From the NCBI GenBank assembly GCA_009763385.1, contig CM019831.1:117435482-117499481 (forward strand): a DNA stretch of 64,000 nucleotides, given 5' to 3'. Origin of the DNA: Coix lacryma-jobi var. lacryma-jobi (taxonomy: Eukaryota > Streptophyta > Magnoliopsida > Poales > Poaceae). The position numbers and the translations under genes are program-made. Numbering within the stretch: the first letter of the stretch is position 1; each line of letters opens with the position of its first letter. Below the pieces are notes generated by a model, which worked only from the letters and a program-made list of their open reading frames with translations, was not told the origin of the DNA and did not search any database. Positions 22,622 to 35,762 of the stretch are shown one piece after another.

Positions 22622-23158
22622 GTGCACTACCATTCTGCGATTACCGCACTGTTTATTATGCTATTCTGAGAGAATTGAAACTCTGTCCTTGTCTAGTTTG
22701 TTCTTGTTACCATGTATTAATGAAACAATCTGTCGCTGAAGGAAGTTGACACTTCCAGTCATGCTGGTCTCGGTGGTGTCAAGCAGAGGTTATTTTTTGG
22801 GTTAAGGTTGGATGGATTCTCCTGGGCTAAGTGGATTTAATTTTATCCTTTGGTGAATAAAGAACACGGAATTGTAGCCAAATAATAACGTGATATATAT
22901 ATTTCTTTGTTTCTGATGTTTTTGAGCCGATGGTTGGTAGATTGTATGAATTACAAATTCATCACTTGGAATGTATTGAATTCTGTTGGGCAGTGTGGCT
23001 CTGGTTTCCTGTTTGACTGAACATGCCGATCTAAAGTTGGGATCACAATAGCTGCCCATGGTTATTAATGGCAAAGTTAAGAATCATGGCAATAAAAATT
23101 AAGAATCATGGCAATAAAAATTCAACATGATTCAAGGAATCCTTGTCCCTTAATTCTA
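22622..23158. other. VHA-c 3' UTR and convergent spacer
   Basis: Probable 3' UTR to about 22,900 (AATAAAGAA near 22855), followed by spacer. Contains a 22-bp tandem duplication at 23078-23121. Confidence 0.6.
23078..23121. repeat. 22-bp tandem duplication
   Basis: TAAGAATCATGGCAATAAAA plus two bases, twice in a row and identical. Confidence 0.85.
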
Positions 23159-23318
23159 GGGACCTTGTTTGGCCATACTTGTAATTCTACATGTGTTGGG
23201 GTGGAAAATCCCAACATGTGCATCTCATTCCGTATATGTTGGGGATGAAAATGGATTAATTTTCTATCCTAACTCACCTCAACACAGGTGGATACGAATG
23301 TAGCCAAATAAGACAAAG
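23159..23318. mobile_element. Tourist-like MITE between convergent genes
   Basis: About 160 bp with imperfect inverted ends: GGACCTTGTTTGGCCATAC on the left against GTAGCCAAATAAGACAAAG on the right, and TGTGTTGGGGTGG inside mirrored by CACCTCAACACAGG. Exact boundaries and target duplication are uncertain. Confidence 0.6.
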
Positions 23319-23528
23319 TATAATTCCCTTTGGAAGGGCAGTGAAAGGCTACACATTATTGGCAATTGATTTACCATCTCTCTTCTTAGCGGTCAACTAT
23401 TATCGTCCAAAAAACAAAACAAAAAAGACGGGGGCTTTCAAACATAAGTACGAAGTACAAAAAGAACTTCTGTTGTTGCCCGTGGCTAAAAGGAACACCT
23501 CTATCAAGAGACTGTAGCGGCAGCGTCA

Positions 23529-26500
23529 CTAGCTGTACAACTGGGCAAGGTCCAACTCGTATGCCTTCCTGATGACCTCCCTCTTGAGCTTGAGGGCAGC
23601 CGTGACGAGGCCTGACTCCGGTGTCCATGGCTCTGGTATCAGCTTGATTTTGGCTGGGATCTCAAACTTCTCCAGTCGTGCTTGCTTAGCAGCCTGAAGA
23701 ACAAGCACGTATATCAGTAAAATCTACTAATTATCATAGCAACACATCGTGTTCGAGAGAAAAAAAATCATACCCAACACATCATGCAGTACCTACGATG
23801 GCCACAACATTTGATTTCAAAAGCTGTACTGCTATGAGCTATAGTATATATTGCCTTTGTTTTTTTCAAAGAAAATTTGGAATAAATTAGTGATTGGTTG
23901 TTCTATCAACCAGCAAATGCAACCATCAGTCCATCACTGAAGCATTAAGTTGAAGGAATAATTGTGCTACTTTTCTTTTTTGTTTTTGAGTGGGTGGGTG
24001 GGGGGGGGGGGGGGGGGTGAGGGTTGAATGCGGCAGGAATGAATTAACTGAGTTGCAGGGGAGAACACAAACCTTCACCAAAGATTGGAGGACTTCTTTG
24101 ACTGTCCCTTGCTTCTGGCACAAATCTGAGAAATCACTATATGTCATTCCTTGTTTCGAGGCCCAGATTTTCAGCTCACTCTGTGCAGCTACAATAAGCG
24201 CGACACAGTAGTTGTGGAAGGGGTCAGCATGGATCATGATCTGGTCAACGTATGAGCACACACTCAGACCAGCCTCCACCTGTGATTGTATTATTAGTTA
24301 GAATTGATTAACGACTTGTTTTGTTTGGTTAGAACAAAGAAGCCTGCCTACCTTTCCTAGAGAAACATATTCACCATGTTGAAGCTTGACTATATCCTTC
24401 TTACGGTCAATGATTTCAAGACAACCGTCTGGGTGCAAGCGACCAATGTCACCAGAGTAGAACCACCGCATGCCTTTTTCATCAACCTTCAAAAGACGCA
24501 TAGTGTTCAAGAAAAGTTGCCACAATAAACACTTTCATGAGCGCCGGGCATTGTTGGAAACACACCTTGTACACCTCATTTGTTTTTGCTTCATTTTTGA
24601 AGTAGCCTTTTGTTACATTTGGACCTCCAATAACTATTTCACCGCGAGGCATTGGTGAATCAGTTGTTAAGTATCCACCTTCAGCCCAGTCTATCAACTA
24701 TCATGTGTGAATATAATTAAAATTAAGTTAGGAAAAAAATTGAATCTGGAGCCAAGGGAAAATAAAATTACTCATGCCACAAAACGAAAGAAGGCGTACA
24801 AACAATAGTGGACGCAAAGGTCATACTATGCAATAGCTTCTATTTCTAGATTTGCACTTAAAACATTAAGATATATTGAGCTTATCAATGATCGTTAATG
24901 CAACACTTTTTCTCAAATAATTTAATATGGCACTTGGCACAGCTAAAAAATTTTGTTTGCAACGACAAAAAATCTTCCAGACTTACATCACCAGATAATT
25001 AAGAAGACCTGCTGTCAACTGTACCATATGAATGAAAATAATAGTTATTGCTATGGGAGATCGATGTCAGCCGAAGTAAATATAACTAGACAAAAAACTT
25101 TGGTTCTGTACCTTAATGTATGAACAAGGCAGAGGGGGGCCAACACGGCCAACAGATGTTTCATCATACTCTGAAAATGTCCCACCGGCACAAGTTTCAG
25201 TCAGGCCATATCCTTGCGATATTGGAGCCCTACAATAACATAATTTTTCCTATCAATTTCTGTGCTGCAAATATAATTAAACAATTGTATATCATGTGCA
25301 AACTATTGACTTGAACGTTTGAATCCAAATTTGTGAAACAAAGTGGGCAACAGATGCAATTGGCGTTACAACACAAATTGAGAATGAAACTGAAAAAAAG
25401 AAGAGTTCAATCTCACCCAAGACATATATTGATAAATCTCTGAGTGTCCCCTGACAGAGGCGCTCCACCTGCAAGGATAAAGCGAATCCGTCCTCCTAAG
25501 ATTGCACGAACCTTTTGGAACACAAGCATATCCCACAAGAGCTTCTCCAGTCCCCATGCACCCAACCAGCTTCCATTAACAGCAGCTAGACGGCGGCTGT
25601 AGGCAATATCAAATAATCTCTTCGCTAACCCACCTTTTGCATCTACCTGAATTTATCTCAATGTGAAAAGATAGAACAGTTGAGAGAACACAACACATGA
25701 ACTAATTGTAAAGAACATTACATTTTTTCGTACACCATCACGAACACGATCAAGTATAGCAGGTACAGCAGTCATTAGTGTTGGCTTCAGTACAGAAGCA
25801 TCACCCTGCGTCCCCTTTTTGATTTTATTTGATGTATCAGTCAGGGTCAAAGGTGACCCGTATCCAATTGAAGCTCCAACACCAGTTATGATTGCCTAAG
25901 CATTCCAGTAACATAGAGTGAGTGAGCGTAAAAAAAGAACAATGTGGAATTGACTGACACGACGTGTCAACGCTTACCTCAGCTGCCAATTCAAGGATAT
26001 GTGCTAGGGGAAGGTATGCCAGGTACACATCCTTCTTGCCAAGACCAGGCACAATGGTCATAACAGCTGAAACTACAGCCAAGACATTTTGGTGGCTCAT
26101 CATGACTCCCTGGGAAAAATTATACAAACAAGAATGTTGCCTCAACCGAAGAAGTTGTGGACTACATTATCTCAGAAAAGCGACCATTGATAAGTGTACA
26201 CATCCTGAAGTGATCTAACATGAACACTACTAAAGAGAGTTTATTTCAGATCTGCTGCAAAACCAAAATGAAAATGTTGAAATACTAGGATTTGAACAAA
26301 CCTTAGGCATTCCTGTGCTCCCACTCGTATACATAATCACTGCAGTATCTGATGGGAGAGGCAAGTTTTCTTCGACAGGTCTTTGCAATCCTATGCTCTC
26401 TACCTCCTCAAATGACTTGAGGGTCCAGCTAGTACAGTTTTGAGCCAAGGATACTTCAGCCGAGACACCTTCCTCATTAATGTAGATGACATGTTTCACG

Positions 26501-27767
26501 GTGTCAAGTTGCCCACTTATATCAATCAGCTTTTTAAGTTCTTTCCGTCCGCACACAACAGTAGTTACCTCAGTCTAAAGAGTAAAACTAAGAATAAGAT
26601 CAGCTGAAAGTACAACAGTGCCACATATAATAGGTATGACATTCAGGCATTGTAAATCCTTAAGGAATAATGTTTGAGTATATGATGACCATGAAAAAAA
26701 AGAGATGTCACAGCTAAAAAAAGCAAAAAAAAAATGTTGTAAGGCCTGAGGATGGTATAAACAAGGATTTTCAATATATAGACAACATTGGATAAAGTAA
26801 CCAACCTCATTTAGTGAGTGACATAGCGCTCCCTCCCCCAAAGAGGCATAGATTGTGACAACTGCAATATTTTGTCTGAAGCATGCCTAGCAAAGAGAGG
26901 GATAAAAGATCATAGGTTTAGCAATAGATTTGCAGAGCTAAAATTTAAATTCAGTGTAAATAGCATTAGCAAACTGTGGTGGCAAAATTCATTTAACACA
27001 CAAAAAAAAGCAAAAGTGCAAACAGCATAATATATTTCCGCATTAGTGGTGATGTCATTGAATGAAACCGGTTTTCATGTGACAGTACAAATAACTTGTT
27101 AAATCTTCATATCCCTATCGTTATCACTGTACATTCATCAAGAAGGGTAACATCACTATGTTTCTAAAATATGCAACCTATATGTATTTGCAAACCTTCT
27201 TGTATTGCCAATGAGACACTGAAGGAACTTGAGGACGAATTTGCATTATCTACATTTCAGATGGTTAATGCTCGATAGCATCCATATTTGACAATATCAG
27301 TAGATGGGTTGGGAAAGTACCTGCAGCGCAATCTGCCACTCAGCCTGCGTATCAGCAAAAATAGCAACACGCTCATCCCTCAGGTGCCCAATCCGCAGTA
27401 GACCAGAAGCGAAGTTGCAGACAGTTTTGAACACATCAGCATAACTTTTCCACTCATAATTTCCCAAATGGAGCTTCTCAAAGGATCTTCCGTCAGCGGC
27501 CACCACCATTTCCCTCGCAATGAGCTTCCTGGTGCCAAGCAGGGGCATGCAGGCAAACTGCTTGCACGATTGCTCGAATAGCTCAGCAAGGGTGGAAATC
27601 CCCTCCCAGCGCGTCTCGACAAGCCGTTCAAATCTGTGGTTACGGATGGTGCAGCCAGGCTCTCCACCCACATTGGCTGGCACCCCCCTCTTCTTCTCAG
27701 ATTTCCTCTTGGTGAGCAGCAGGGATGCCACAAAAGGGAGAATGAAACCCAAGAAATATGGATTCAT
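23529..27767 (-). CDS. long-chain acyl-CoA synthetase, LACS8/9 type
   Basis: Activates fatty acids to acyl-CoA through an acyl-adenylate; relatives act at the plastid envelope (LACS9) or ER (LACS8). Eleven coding exons on the minus strand: 27321-27767, 26806-26886, 26302-26574, 25978-26109, 25722-25895, 25417-25646, 25112-25229, 24566-24697, 24352-24486, 24073-24279 and 23529-23693. All introns are GT-AG and phases agree, giving 697 aa without a break. An N-terminal hydrophobic segment (residues about 3-17, FLGFILPFVASLLL) is a likely membrane anchor. The AMP-binding motif YTSGSTGMPKG sits at residues 258-268; the motif around WFYSGDIGRLHPDG and IDRKKDIVKLQHGEYVSLGK completes the adenylation domain. 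Upstream, a splice acceptor (TTTTTGCAG) at about 27836 and a donor (CGCAG|GTACG) at about 28505 indicate a 5'-UTR intron. Family certain; LACS9 versus LACS8 not resolved. Confidence 0.95.
24001..24017. repeat. poly-G tract in LACS intron
   Basis: About 17 consecutive G (poly-C in the sense of LACS transcription) in the last intron, preceded by GGGTGGGTG. A slippage-prone and potential G-quadruplex tract. Confidence 0.85.
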
Positions 27768-27835
27768 ATTGCTTCTGGCTTATCGAGTATCGATACGCAA
27801 CACTTTTTGGGCAGAGGTCTTGGAGTCAGAAACCT

Positions 27836-28505
27836 GCAAAAAGAATTTCATGGGGCTAAGTTTTCCACAATTATTATTTCTCTGAATGTTAATAGTTAGG
27901 AAGAAAAAAAGGCGAAATACTAAACACAGCAGCGCCAGCTATTTGATTCATTTTCTCTTCTTATACATATTATATTACAACTAGAACTACGCATACTGAG
28001 TGACTACCTGCACAGAACATGAAATCCTCAAATTTTTTTTGACAGAATCCCACTAAGGATTGTTTGGTAAGTTCAGACTGACATTTGAAACTTCAGTTCT
28101 CAAAAAGGCAACAACTCGAGCATAAGTAACAAAGCAGTGAGGATGTTTTCTTTGACACAGAGGGAACAAAGCAAGAACTTTCTGGATCACCATTTACCCC
28201 AAACCACTGAAACCGCTCGAGTCCTACCACACGGGTGGCGACTAACTACGACTGAAATTCCAGTAAACTGAAGGTACACTGTCCTAGCTAGCAAGGCCGC
28301 TTGAATAGTCTAAACGCAGCCACAGGTTCCAGGCGTAGAGGAGAACTGGGCAGCAAGACGGTCGCACTTGCACCCCAGACCCAGAGCAGAGAGAGGCCAC
28401 ATCGGCGGCGCAGCGCGCAAGTACGTACGACGACAACCCCCTGCCGGACCCCGAGCTACGGACCCCGGCCCAAGCTCTGTGGAAACGAAGAGAGCGCCCA
28501 CGTAC
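27836..28505 (-). other. probable 5'-UTR intron of LACS
   Basis: Read on the minus strand, a consensus donor at 28505 (GCAG|GTACGTGG) and a pyrimidine-rich acceptor at 27836 (TTTTTGCAG) bracket 670 bp with no coding capacity, 69 bases upstream of the LACS ATG. The non-coding first exon would lie at about 28506-28700. Confidence 0.65.
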
Positions 28506-29238
28506 CTGCGGGCGTGAAATGCAGGGTGCCAGGCGGGGGCAGGACGGCGCGGGGACTGAGGAGAGGGGAGGGAATAAGGCGCGCGTCGGGCGGAGAATCC
28601 GAAGACGCCGGCGCCGCCGAGGACGGCCGGCCGTTTTCTTGTCGCTCTCGCATCACGGCGTTCGTCCCTGTCTCTCGCTTCTGGAGTCGGGGTTTTTGGC
28701 TGGATCTGGGCCTTGCGTGTGGGGATTCTTGGGATCCACGAGCCATCGCCGTCTCGTTCTCTGGCCTTTTGGGCCACTTTTGCTAGGCTTTTCTGCTCTG
28801 TCCGCCAAAAATCCATTTAGGCTTTTTTTCGTCAAATAAAGAATAATGTATTGTTATTGGTAAAGCCGTGCGTGCGTTTGCAAGCGTGCACGCATGCTTC
28901 TCCGTCGTCCTTTCATCATCCAACACTTCGACGCGTTTCTGGCGTTTCATCCGACCGCGGTGCCCTGTCCCCACTAGTCATAGGAAGAAGCAGCAACTGT
29001 TCAAACATTGGGACGCGCGCCGTGCGGTCTTTTGTCTGTTGCGTTCAGTTGCTCGCTATTCCCCTTCGACCTCGGGGCGCTTCGTCTTTGTGCCCACCGT
29101 GAAGATTCCCCCGCGGCGATCCGACGACCCCGCCGGCTACTGCCTCACAGGGACCCGGATCTGGTCGGAGGACTCCACCGGCGACCGCCGTCGGACCCGG
29201 ATCTGGGCGGAGCACAAGCCTCGCCGCGCTCACGGGGT
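28506..29238. promoter_or_regulatory. head-to-head 5' region of LACS (-) and PMD-like gene (+)
   Basis: GC-rich, CpG-containing sequence that should hold the LACS transcription start (leftward) and the first non-coding exon of the rightward gene. That exon appears to end at 29238 with a consensus donor (ACGGG|GTAAGT). No TATA box stands out. The frames of up to 203 codons across it are compositional. Confidence 0.45.
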
Positions 29239-31133
29239 AAGTTGGATCCGCACCCCTAATCCAAGCTCTTCTAGTTCCTTTTTGATTTGTTTCCCGCTTC
29301 TAATCCAAGCTCTACTGATTGTTTTTGCACCACCGCACCCCTGTGTTGCTTCCGACGTCCGCTCGTGGACGACCGCTCGTGGACGCCGGCGGCACGCACC
29401 AGCAGTTGCACGGATTCGCCCGCCGAACTTGCCATACGCGTCCACGCCTGGCTACGCGGAGCTTGCCTTTCATCATTGAGGTTCAGATCCGCTACACTCT
29501 CGCCTCGTGCCCCCCTTTTTCTGCTGTGCTACACTGCGTCAACCATTTTTATCAGTTCATTTTTTGTGCTACAACTGTGAAGTATGTCGTATTCATCAAT
29601 GTCTAGGTATTTTTTAGCTTTTTTTTGGGGTAGGCTCTGTGAAGTGTGTTACTTAGAAGCCATCGTTGAAACATTTATGCAACTGGTGTTTGTTGGAGAT
29701 TCATGCAGAATTACTTCATGCAGCTTCGTTGCATTTTTCGTGTCCTCCTGTTTTCCAAATCCCAAATCCATACACCCTTCCCAAACCTGTTTCGTTTGCT
29801 GTCAACCTATACATATTTCAGCGACTACCAACAAAAAATGGTTCAAAAGCTACCATAATACTGTGCCCATAATTTTTTTTGACACCGCATGCTGAAAACA
29901 TGCCAAATGAGTATGATCCTGGCACGCACAAGCGATCGAAAAAAACTAACCGTGTTATAGGTGAAGCCCAACGATCTGAACATTTCAGTAGTTTTTTATG
30001 GAACCTGTGAACTTTATGGCAAATGTTACATGAGCAATCGAAAAAACTAACTGTGTTGTAGGTGAAGCCCGATGATCTGAACATTTCAGTAGTTACCTTT
30101 GAACTTTATGGCAAATGTTAGATGAAAATGGTTTCAACTTTTATAAAAGTAGACACAGAACAAAAAATTAAGGCAAGGACCTACAACTACAAGGCTGCAG
30201 ATAATACTTATGGCGCCTCTGAACATTACAGTAGTTTTTAGGTATGCCACCTCTGAACATTTTAGTACTTTTACTTTATTTTCGGCACCTCTGAACATTT
30301 CAGCAGTCTTACTGGCACCTCTGAACATTTTTTTATGACAGCCTGCATTGTATGTTTCAATTGAACTGCACTTAATTGTTTTTCCTAAAATATTAAACTG
30401 CTTTTCTAAAATTATTGAATTGCTTTTCTTTTCTAAAATTCATGGGTTTTCTAGGTTGTCTTTTTTTGTGTTCAGCAGTAGGTACATGACAGAAAAGCCA
30501 AACCACCGCTCCTTTTTTTTGTATGTTATCTACTATGCTTTTGTTTTCATTGTATGTTTCAGTTTGATTTTGCAACTCATGCCTACTTTTTCATGTATTT
30601 CTATTTTTTTTCCTGTATTATGGATGTTTTTTTTTGTGATGACATTTTTTTGGAGTGTTTGTGTGTGGGAGAGGAGGGGGGATCCGGGGGATACTGCCCT
30701 TTCTTAGAGGGTCTCTACACACCACCATTTGGTAGTACGCTCTACCAAACAAAGCAAGGAGGAAAGACACTTCTATTGTCTAACTTCTAATCAACTTTTT
30801 TAATCATGCATGATTCTGTTTTTTAGCGGAATAGGCTTGTATTTTCTACGCAGTTCGAAATTATATTTTATTGAAATGCTCATAATCTGCAAATGCCCGT
30901 ACATGGTGGGAAAGCATGTATGCTTTTCTGAAAGTATTTATATCTACACATAGTGTATTGAACTGCTTTTTCCGAAAGTATTGAATTGCTTTAGCGAAGT
31001 TTTTGAATTGCTTTAGCGAAGTTTTTGAATTGCTTTTTTAAACTAATTTTTTTTTACGCAAGTCCATGTATATGTTGTTTGACCCTTTTCATCCAACATG
31101 GCTTTTTTCAGGTTGTTCTTTTTGTGTTAGGCA
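29239..31133 (+). other. 5' intron of PMD-like gene, repeat-rich
   Basis: T-rich sequence without a recognised gene. It runs to the acceptor TTTTTTCAG near 31110, 24 bases before the ATG at 31134. Holds a roughly 100-bp tandem duplication (29931-30124), four reiterations of CTCTGAACATTTCAGTA-like words (30218-30330) and repeats of TTTAGCGAAGTTTTTGAATT (30989-31032). Confidence 0.5.
29931..30330. repeat. tandem and dispersed short repeats in the intron
   Basis: Two units of roughly 100 bp share GTGAAGCCC, GATCTGAACATTTCAGTAGT and GAACTTTATGGCAAATGTTA. Further copies of the word TCTGAACATTTCAGTA follow at about 30218, 30252, 30290 and 30320. Confidence 0.75.
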
Positions 31134-33352
31134 ATGGGTAGAGGACAGAAAAGCCAACTTGCTGCTTCGTCGTCTTCCATGGCCCCTAAGGTATGTCTGC
31201 CCATTCTGGTAGCTTAGTTTTTGTTTGTATATTCACCTATCTTTTGCTAACTATTTTTTTTCAATCCATCTGCTTTTTTCAGCCTCGAAGACAACGGGCG
31301 TCCCCATCGAGACTTGTGAAGCTATACAAAGATTTGACTGTACCTCAAAAGAGAAGGATACGAGCCATAGGCTTCGGTGGTCTTCTGAAGATTGCATCTC
31401 AAACCCTTCCTGTAGGGTTAGCAGATTGGTTGGCGTGCGACTGTTTTGATGCTGCTTCATCAGAGTTGATGTTTTCTGGAAGGGGAATAATTTCTGTCAA
31501 TGCTGATGCCATATGTAGTGCATTTGGCCTTCCCAATGATGGCGATGAAGTTAAATATGAGCTTGATGTTGATGCTATCAATTTCATACACCAGGAGTAT
31601 GGTATTGATGAAGGGACATCACCTACTATTGACTGTATACTATAAAGGTTGAAGGGGAACAAGACAAACAATGATGATTTCTTGAGGTCCTGGCTGATGA
31701 TAGCAATTTCAACATTCTTGTGCCCTCCAACTGGCTTAGCTATCAGCCCAAGGTGTTATCCAGCCATTGTGGATCTTTCTACTGTTAAGAAGAAGAATTG
31801 GTGTCAGTTTGTTGTTGATCAGCTTAAAGTTGCAGCAGCAAAAATGGGTAGAACAAAATCCTTCAAGGGTTGTCTACTTGCCTTTGTGGTAAGTTGCTAC
31901 TTCTATTCATTTTTCTACCCTTTTTCCCTGTTTTATTGGTTGTTTTTTTGATGCCCTCATTGATTTTTTTTCCCAGATTCTGTACGTAGACTCACTTGTG
32001 GTTCACAACATACAAATCCCCCCCACCAAGCCTAGAATTGCAGTATGGTCGAGGAAACTGTTGGATGAGGTCATTAAGCTAGACACCAACCAGAATGGCT
32101 CTTTTGGGAAGCTCAAGGTATGCATCAATAGCTCAATATACCACTACTGCTGAATTGTTTTATGTAAGTCCATGTATATGTTGTTTGACCTTTCATCCAA
32201 CATAACTTTTCATCCAACTTTGCCTTTTTGTACTTGTTTGAGTTGAAAGGATCAAGCTATTGTACCCCACAGTCTTCTTTGTTCCAATTCGATGATATTA
32301 GAAGATTTGTCAGCTCAAAGGTTCCTAGTGGCATTTCAGACCAGGTTCGTTATTTATAACTTTTCTTCTTTCTGTTGGTGTTATTTATAATTTTTTTGTT
32401 GCTAGTCAGCTACAAAATAGTGTTAGCCTCTAAGCATTTTTTGTTATAGATTTAGGAAAAAAGTGTCGCTGATAAAGCAACATTATATATGATGGTCGTC
32501 AAATTAGTCCTTTTTTTTCCCAAATTTTGTGTTGCCAGTCCTCATTGCAATACTAACATCTGTTAGTCTTTTTTCTCTTTTTTTTGCAGAGAAAAAGTGT
32601 GATCAGTAGTGCTGTTAGGCAGTTTTGCTCTGGTTTCACAGAGCTTCTCGACATATTTTTGGAGGAAGTTTCTGAATGTGAAGTTGCTGCATCAGATAGT
32701 GTTGGCAGATCTAAGCGTCCACGGGCAAATCATTCTGAACCTGAACCTTCTTCTGCACAGGGACAGAGCAGACGAAAGCGTTCCAAATTGGAACAAGCTG
32801 TACCTTCATGTGCACAAAGGCAAACCAGGGCAGCTAGTAGAAGAGAACATGATGCTCGTCATGAATCTCTGGATCAAATATTTGAAGAGGATTTGCTAAG
32901 CGATGAAAGTGATGAAGACACTGACCAAGATGAAGAGGATTTCGTATCTGAGGATGAAGATTCAGGTTCAGATCATGAGAGTGCTTCCCCTAGCGCTGAC
33001 AATCGGAATCTGCCCCCTATTTTAGAGGAGGAAGAGAAAGGCATTGAAAAGCAAGATGAGAATAATAATGCTTCTTCGAGAGACCCTAAGTTGGATGCGA
33101 CTGGAGTAGACAATCAATGCAATGTGAAGCCAGTTGCAGATTCATCAACTCATTTGGAAGCTGAAGTTGATGACATTGAAGATTTCCTCCCATTGAAGGT
33201 CCATTTGGAAAGGCTGCAAAACTTGAAAGCTGATGATAAGGAGGATACATCTTGGTGTCAACCTGAACCACTAGCGATTGTTGCTCCAGAACCCACAATT
33301 AAGCCCAAATCCATTACACAAAGAATGAGGGAAAAGCTCAAGCTCCCATGTG
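31134..33352 (+). pseudogene. plant-mobile-domain / Ulp1-transposon-type protein, 5' exons
   Basis: Exons 31134-31190, 31283-31888, 31977-32117, 32243-32344 and 32590-33352 join in phase. The conserved block (IGFGGLLKIAS, a CFDAASSELMFSGRG segment, NDDFLRSWLMIAISTFLCPP, CQFVVDQLK, ILYVDSLVVHNIQIP, LLDEVIKLDTNQNGSFGKLK) matches the large grass family annotated as plant-mobile-domain or Ulp1/MULE-associated proteins, largely transposon-derived. The last exon here is acidic and disordered (runs of D/E/S, and basic patches such as RRKRSK), suggesting a nuclear protein. An in-frame TAA at 31643-31645 interrupts the conserved domain, with homology continuing in the same frame. No Ulp1 protease domain is seen downstream. 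Either a relic, or the stop is a sequence error. Family assignment is from memory. Confidence 0.7.
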
Positions 33353-33364
33353 GTAACGTCACAT

Positions 33365-34617
33365 TGTTGGTATAAGTTAATGCACACTCTACTTTATTCG
33401 CAAGCGCACAGATAAAATCTACCGATGTAGCACTTCACCGGAGTAACCCAGTTTTAATATCGAACCCAAAGGAACGGATAGCGATGAGTCTCAAGTGTAT
33501 AACCCCTGAGTAACTAACAAGGACGGAGAAGCTAAAAGTATAGAGGGGATCACTAAGGTTATCTATATCCAACTTAAGAGTGATATGTTTATATTATTCT
33601 TATTGGGGAAGTTGCCATAAAAGGTCACAAACAGAGTATGATTCTTTTATGCAAATGTATAATCCTACCGAGCCTACACACGGGTAAGTGGACTATAGAA
33701 GAATCAACAAGGCTATAAGAGTCACCCTTGCGAACTACCACTACTACCGGCGTTATAGGAGGTAAATATGAGCTATCAAGTCTAAGCACCACGCTTACAC
33801 TATCCAACTACTCCAACTCTAGAGCGACTAGAATTAAAGTACTCAAAAGAGAGTCATAAACCTTAAGAACAATAAGAACAATGGCTCAATCTTAAATATA
33901 GATGTCGATTACCGAAACAATCGTTGAAGCAAGTCGATGAAGAACTTGAATCCACAGGTACAAGATGAAGAAGTTGATCCGACAGGACGGAGCTTCTTCT
34001 TGATCTCTTCCTCTCTCTCTCTCTTCTAGTTCTAGAATAAGACTAGGTTCTAATCCTACTAGAGGGATATCTAGTCTTCTACTTGAGAGCTGACTCCTGA
34101 AGTCTCTTCTAGGGTTTCTAATTGAAGCGTAGTCTTCTGAAGAGGGACCTTCTGTCTGACCTGGGGCCTGGGGGTCTGTTTATATAGCCTTGAGGGATCA
34201 ACCGCGACCGTTGGATCAAACCGACCTCACGTAGGGGTGAGATTGATCCTCAAAGGCGGTGGAAGTAGCTTGCAGAAGACGGAAGCCAGCGGCGTCAGGG
34301 GGAGACCGACCGGTGGGCCCAGGGGACCGGTCGGTCCCACCTGGAAGTGGACCGGGGTGCCTTTCCTCGTGGTGTCTCTAGGTGTTCTCTGGAGTCTTCC
34401 GGAAGGTTCCTGACTTGCCGAATGCGTTATCTCCCGTCGGTTTCCTTCTAGGGGAAGGAATCGAAGGCTGTTTCCTGGTTTAGTCCCTGCGGATTCACAA
34501 TTCACCAAAACTCATGGAATTTGTTAGTTTTAAACCCTATACTAAGGTGGAGTTTATATATTCATCCATTTTCATGCTTAATTGACCTTTAATAATAAGA
34601 GTTAATTAGTGTCAACA
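33365..34617 (-). repeat. Athila 3' LTR (left)
   Basis: 1253 bp. It differs from the right LTR at about 8 single bases plus a 2-bp (CT)n length change and a 1-bp indel. The outer 5-bp duplication CACAT abuts it. Confidence 0.95.
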
Positions 34618-34630
34618 AGCTCCCCCACAC
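34618..34630 (-). other. Athila polypurine tract
   Basis: On the minus strand, AGTGTGGGGGAGCT lies directly before the LTR start TGTTGACAC. This is the expected primer site for plus-strand synthesis. Confidence 0.8.
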
Positions 34631-35747
34631 TTAGACTTTTACTCGTCCTCGATAAAAGGTTAGATCATAAGATATCAAACATTAAACCTTTCCGTGTTTA
34701 CCATAAAACCTTGAGAAGTTTGGAGAATAGAATAGTTGAAACAGATCACTCTTTCCTTTTTAGCATAAGACATTGAAGTTTTTGAAATTTCTGAAACAAG
34801 TCATAGCTTTCCTTCTCCTTTTGTAGCATTTCAATTCCTTACCAAAGCATTTGACTTATGAAGAGCAGTTTTATGTTACTAAGCCAATGGAGAAGAATAC
34901 TATACTCTTAGATCAAGACATTAATCTTTTTAAACTTTGTCACTCTTACTGGTATATTGCAATTAGAGGGACCATGGGCTATCTTCTTTTTCTCTTTATC
35001 ATACTTTTATCATAATACTTTTTCTTTTTCTATTATATATATTTTTTTTCTCTGAGGTATGTCGGACACTTGTCCTTTTTCTTTCCTCATATTTCATACT
35101 TTTGCATAGCCCATGCCTCTAATACAATACTACCTCGGAAGAGTGAATCTTTCTTTTATTTGCAAGGGTCTCGATCTTTAGAGCATAATAAATTTCTCAA
35201 CAAGGAACTTAGTATTAAAGTAAACAATAATTGATTGATTATAAATGACTTTGGCAGGCAACTTATTTACTACAAAGGAGAAGTGTGCTAATCTCTTTTT
35301 AACTTTTGCAAGTAAAGTTCTCCAATGCTCATACCATAAGAATTGAGTTCTCATTATTCTTCTATCATATTCCACAACAACTCTAGATAATATAGGTTTC
35401 TTAAAATATCAAAACAGGTCTTTTCAGAAAGGGTGTTGTGAGATTCTATACCATGAGCATGTCAAAATATTCTTTTCTTTTTTAAAGTTCATGAACTGCG
35501 AGAATATGGTTTTAATATGAACAGAAGCTTGAACATCAGAAAATAAAGTGTAGTAGTTGCGTACCGATCCGTGGACGAAAGAGGAGGCAAGAGGGGTCAA
35601 CCCTTGACCGACCGGTGGGGTCCACCAACCAGTCGGTTGGGCATAGGGCCCAACCGTGGCCCGCGTCGTGGTGCGTGATCTTGGTAATGATATCTTCTGT
35701 TCTATGCGGCTTTCGCGATTGATTTTCGGTAATTCTGTCGTCGTCTT

Positions 35748-35762
35748 CTCCCCCACACTTAT
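35748..35762 (-). other. second, internal polypurine-tract copy
   Basis: The minus strand again reads AAGTGTGGGGGAG, the same core as at the LTR edge, about 1.1 kb inside the element. Could act as an extra plus-strand primer. Confidence 0.6.

Noticed and set aside
28301..28816. 161- and 168-aa frames upstream of LACS
   Set aside because: They overlap the LACS 5'-UTR exon and intron on both strands and carry no recognisable domain.
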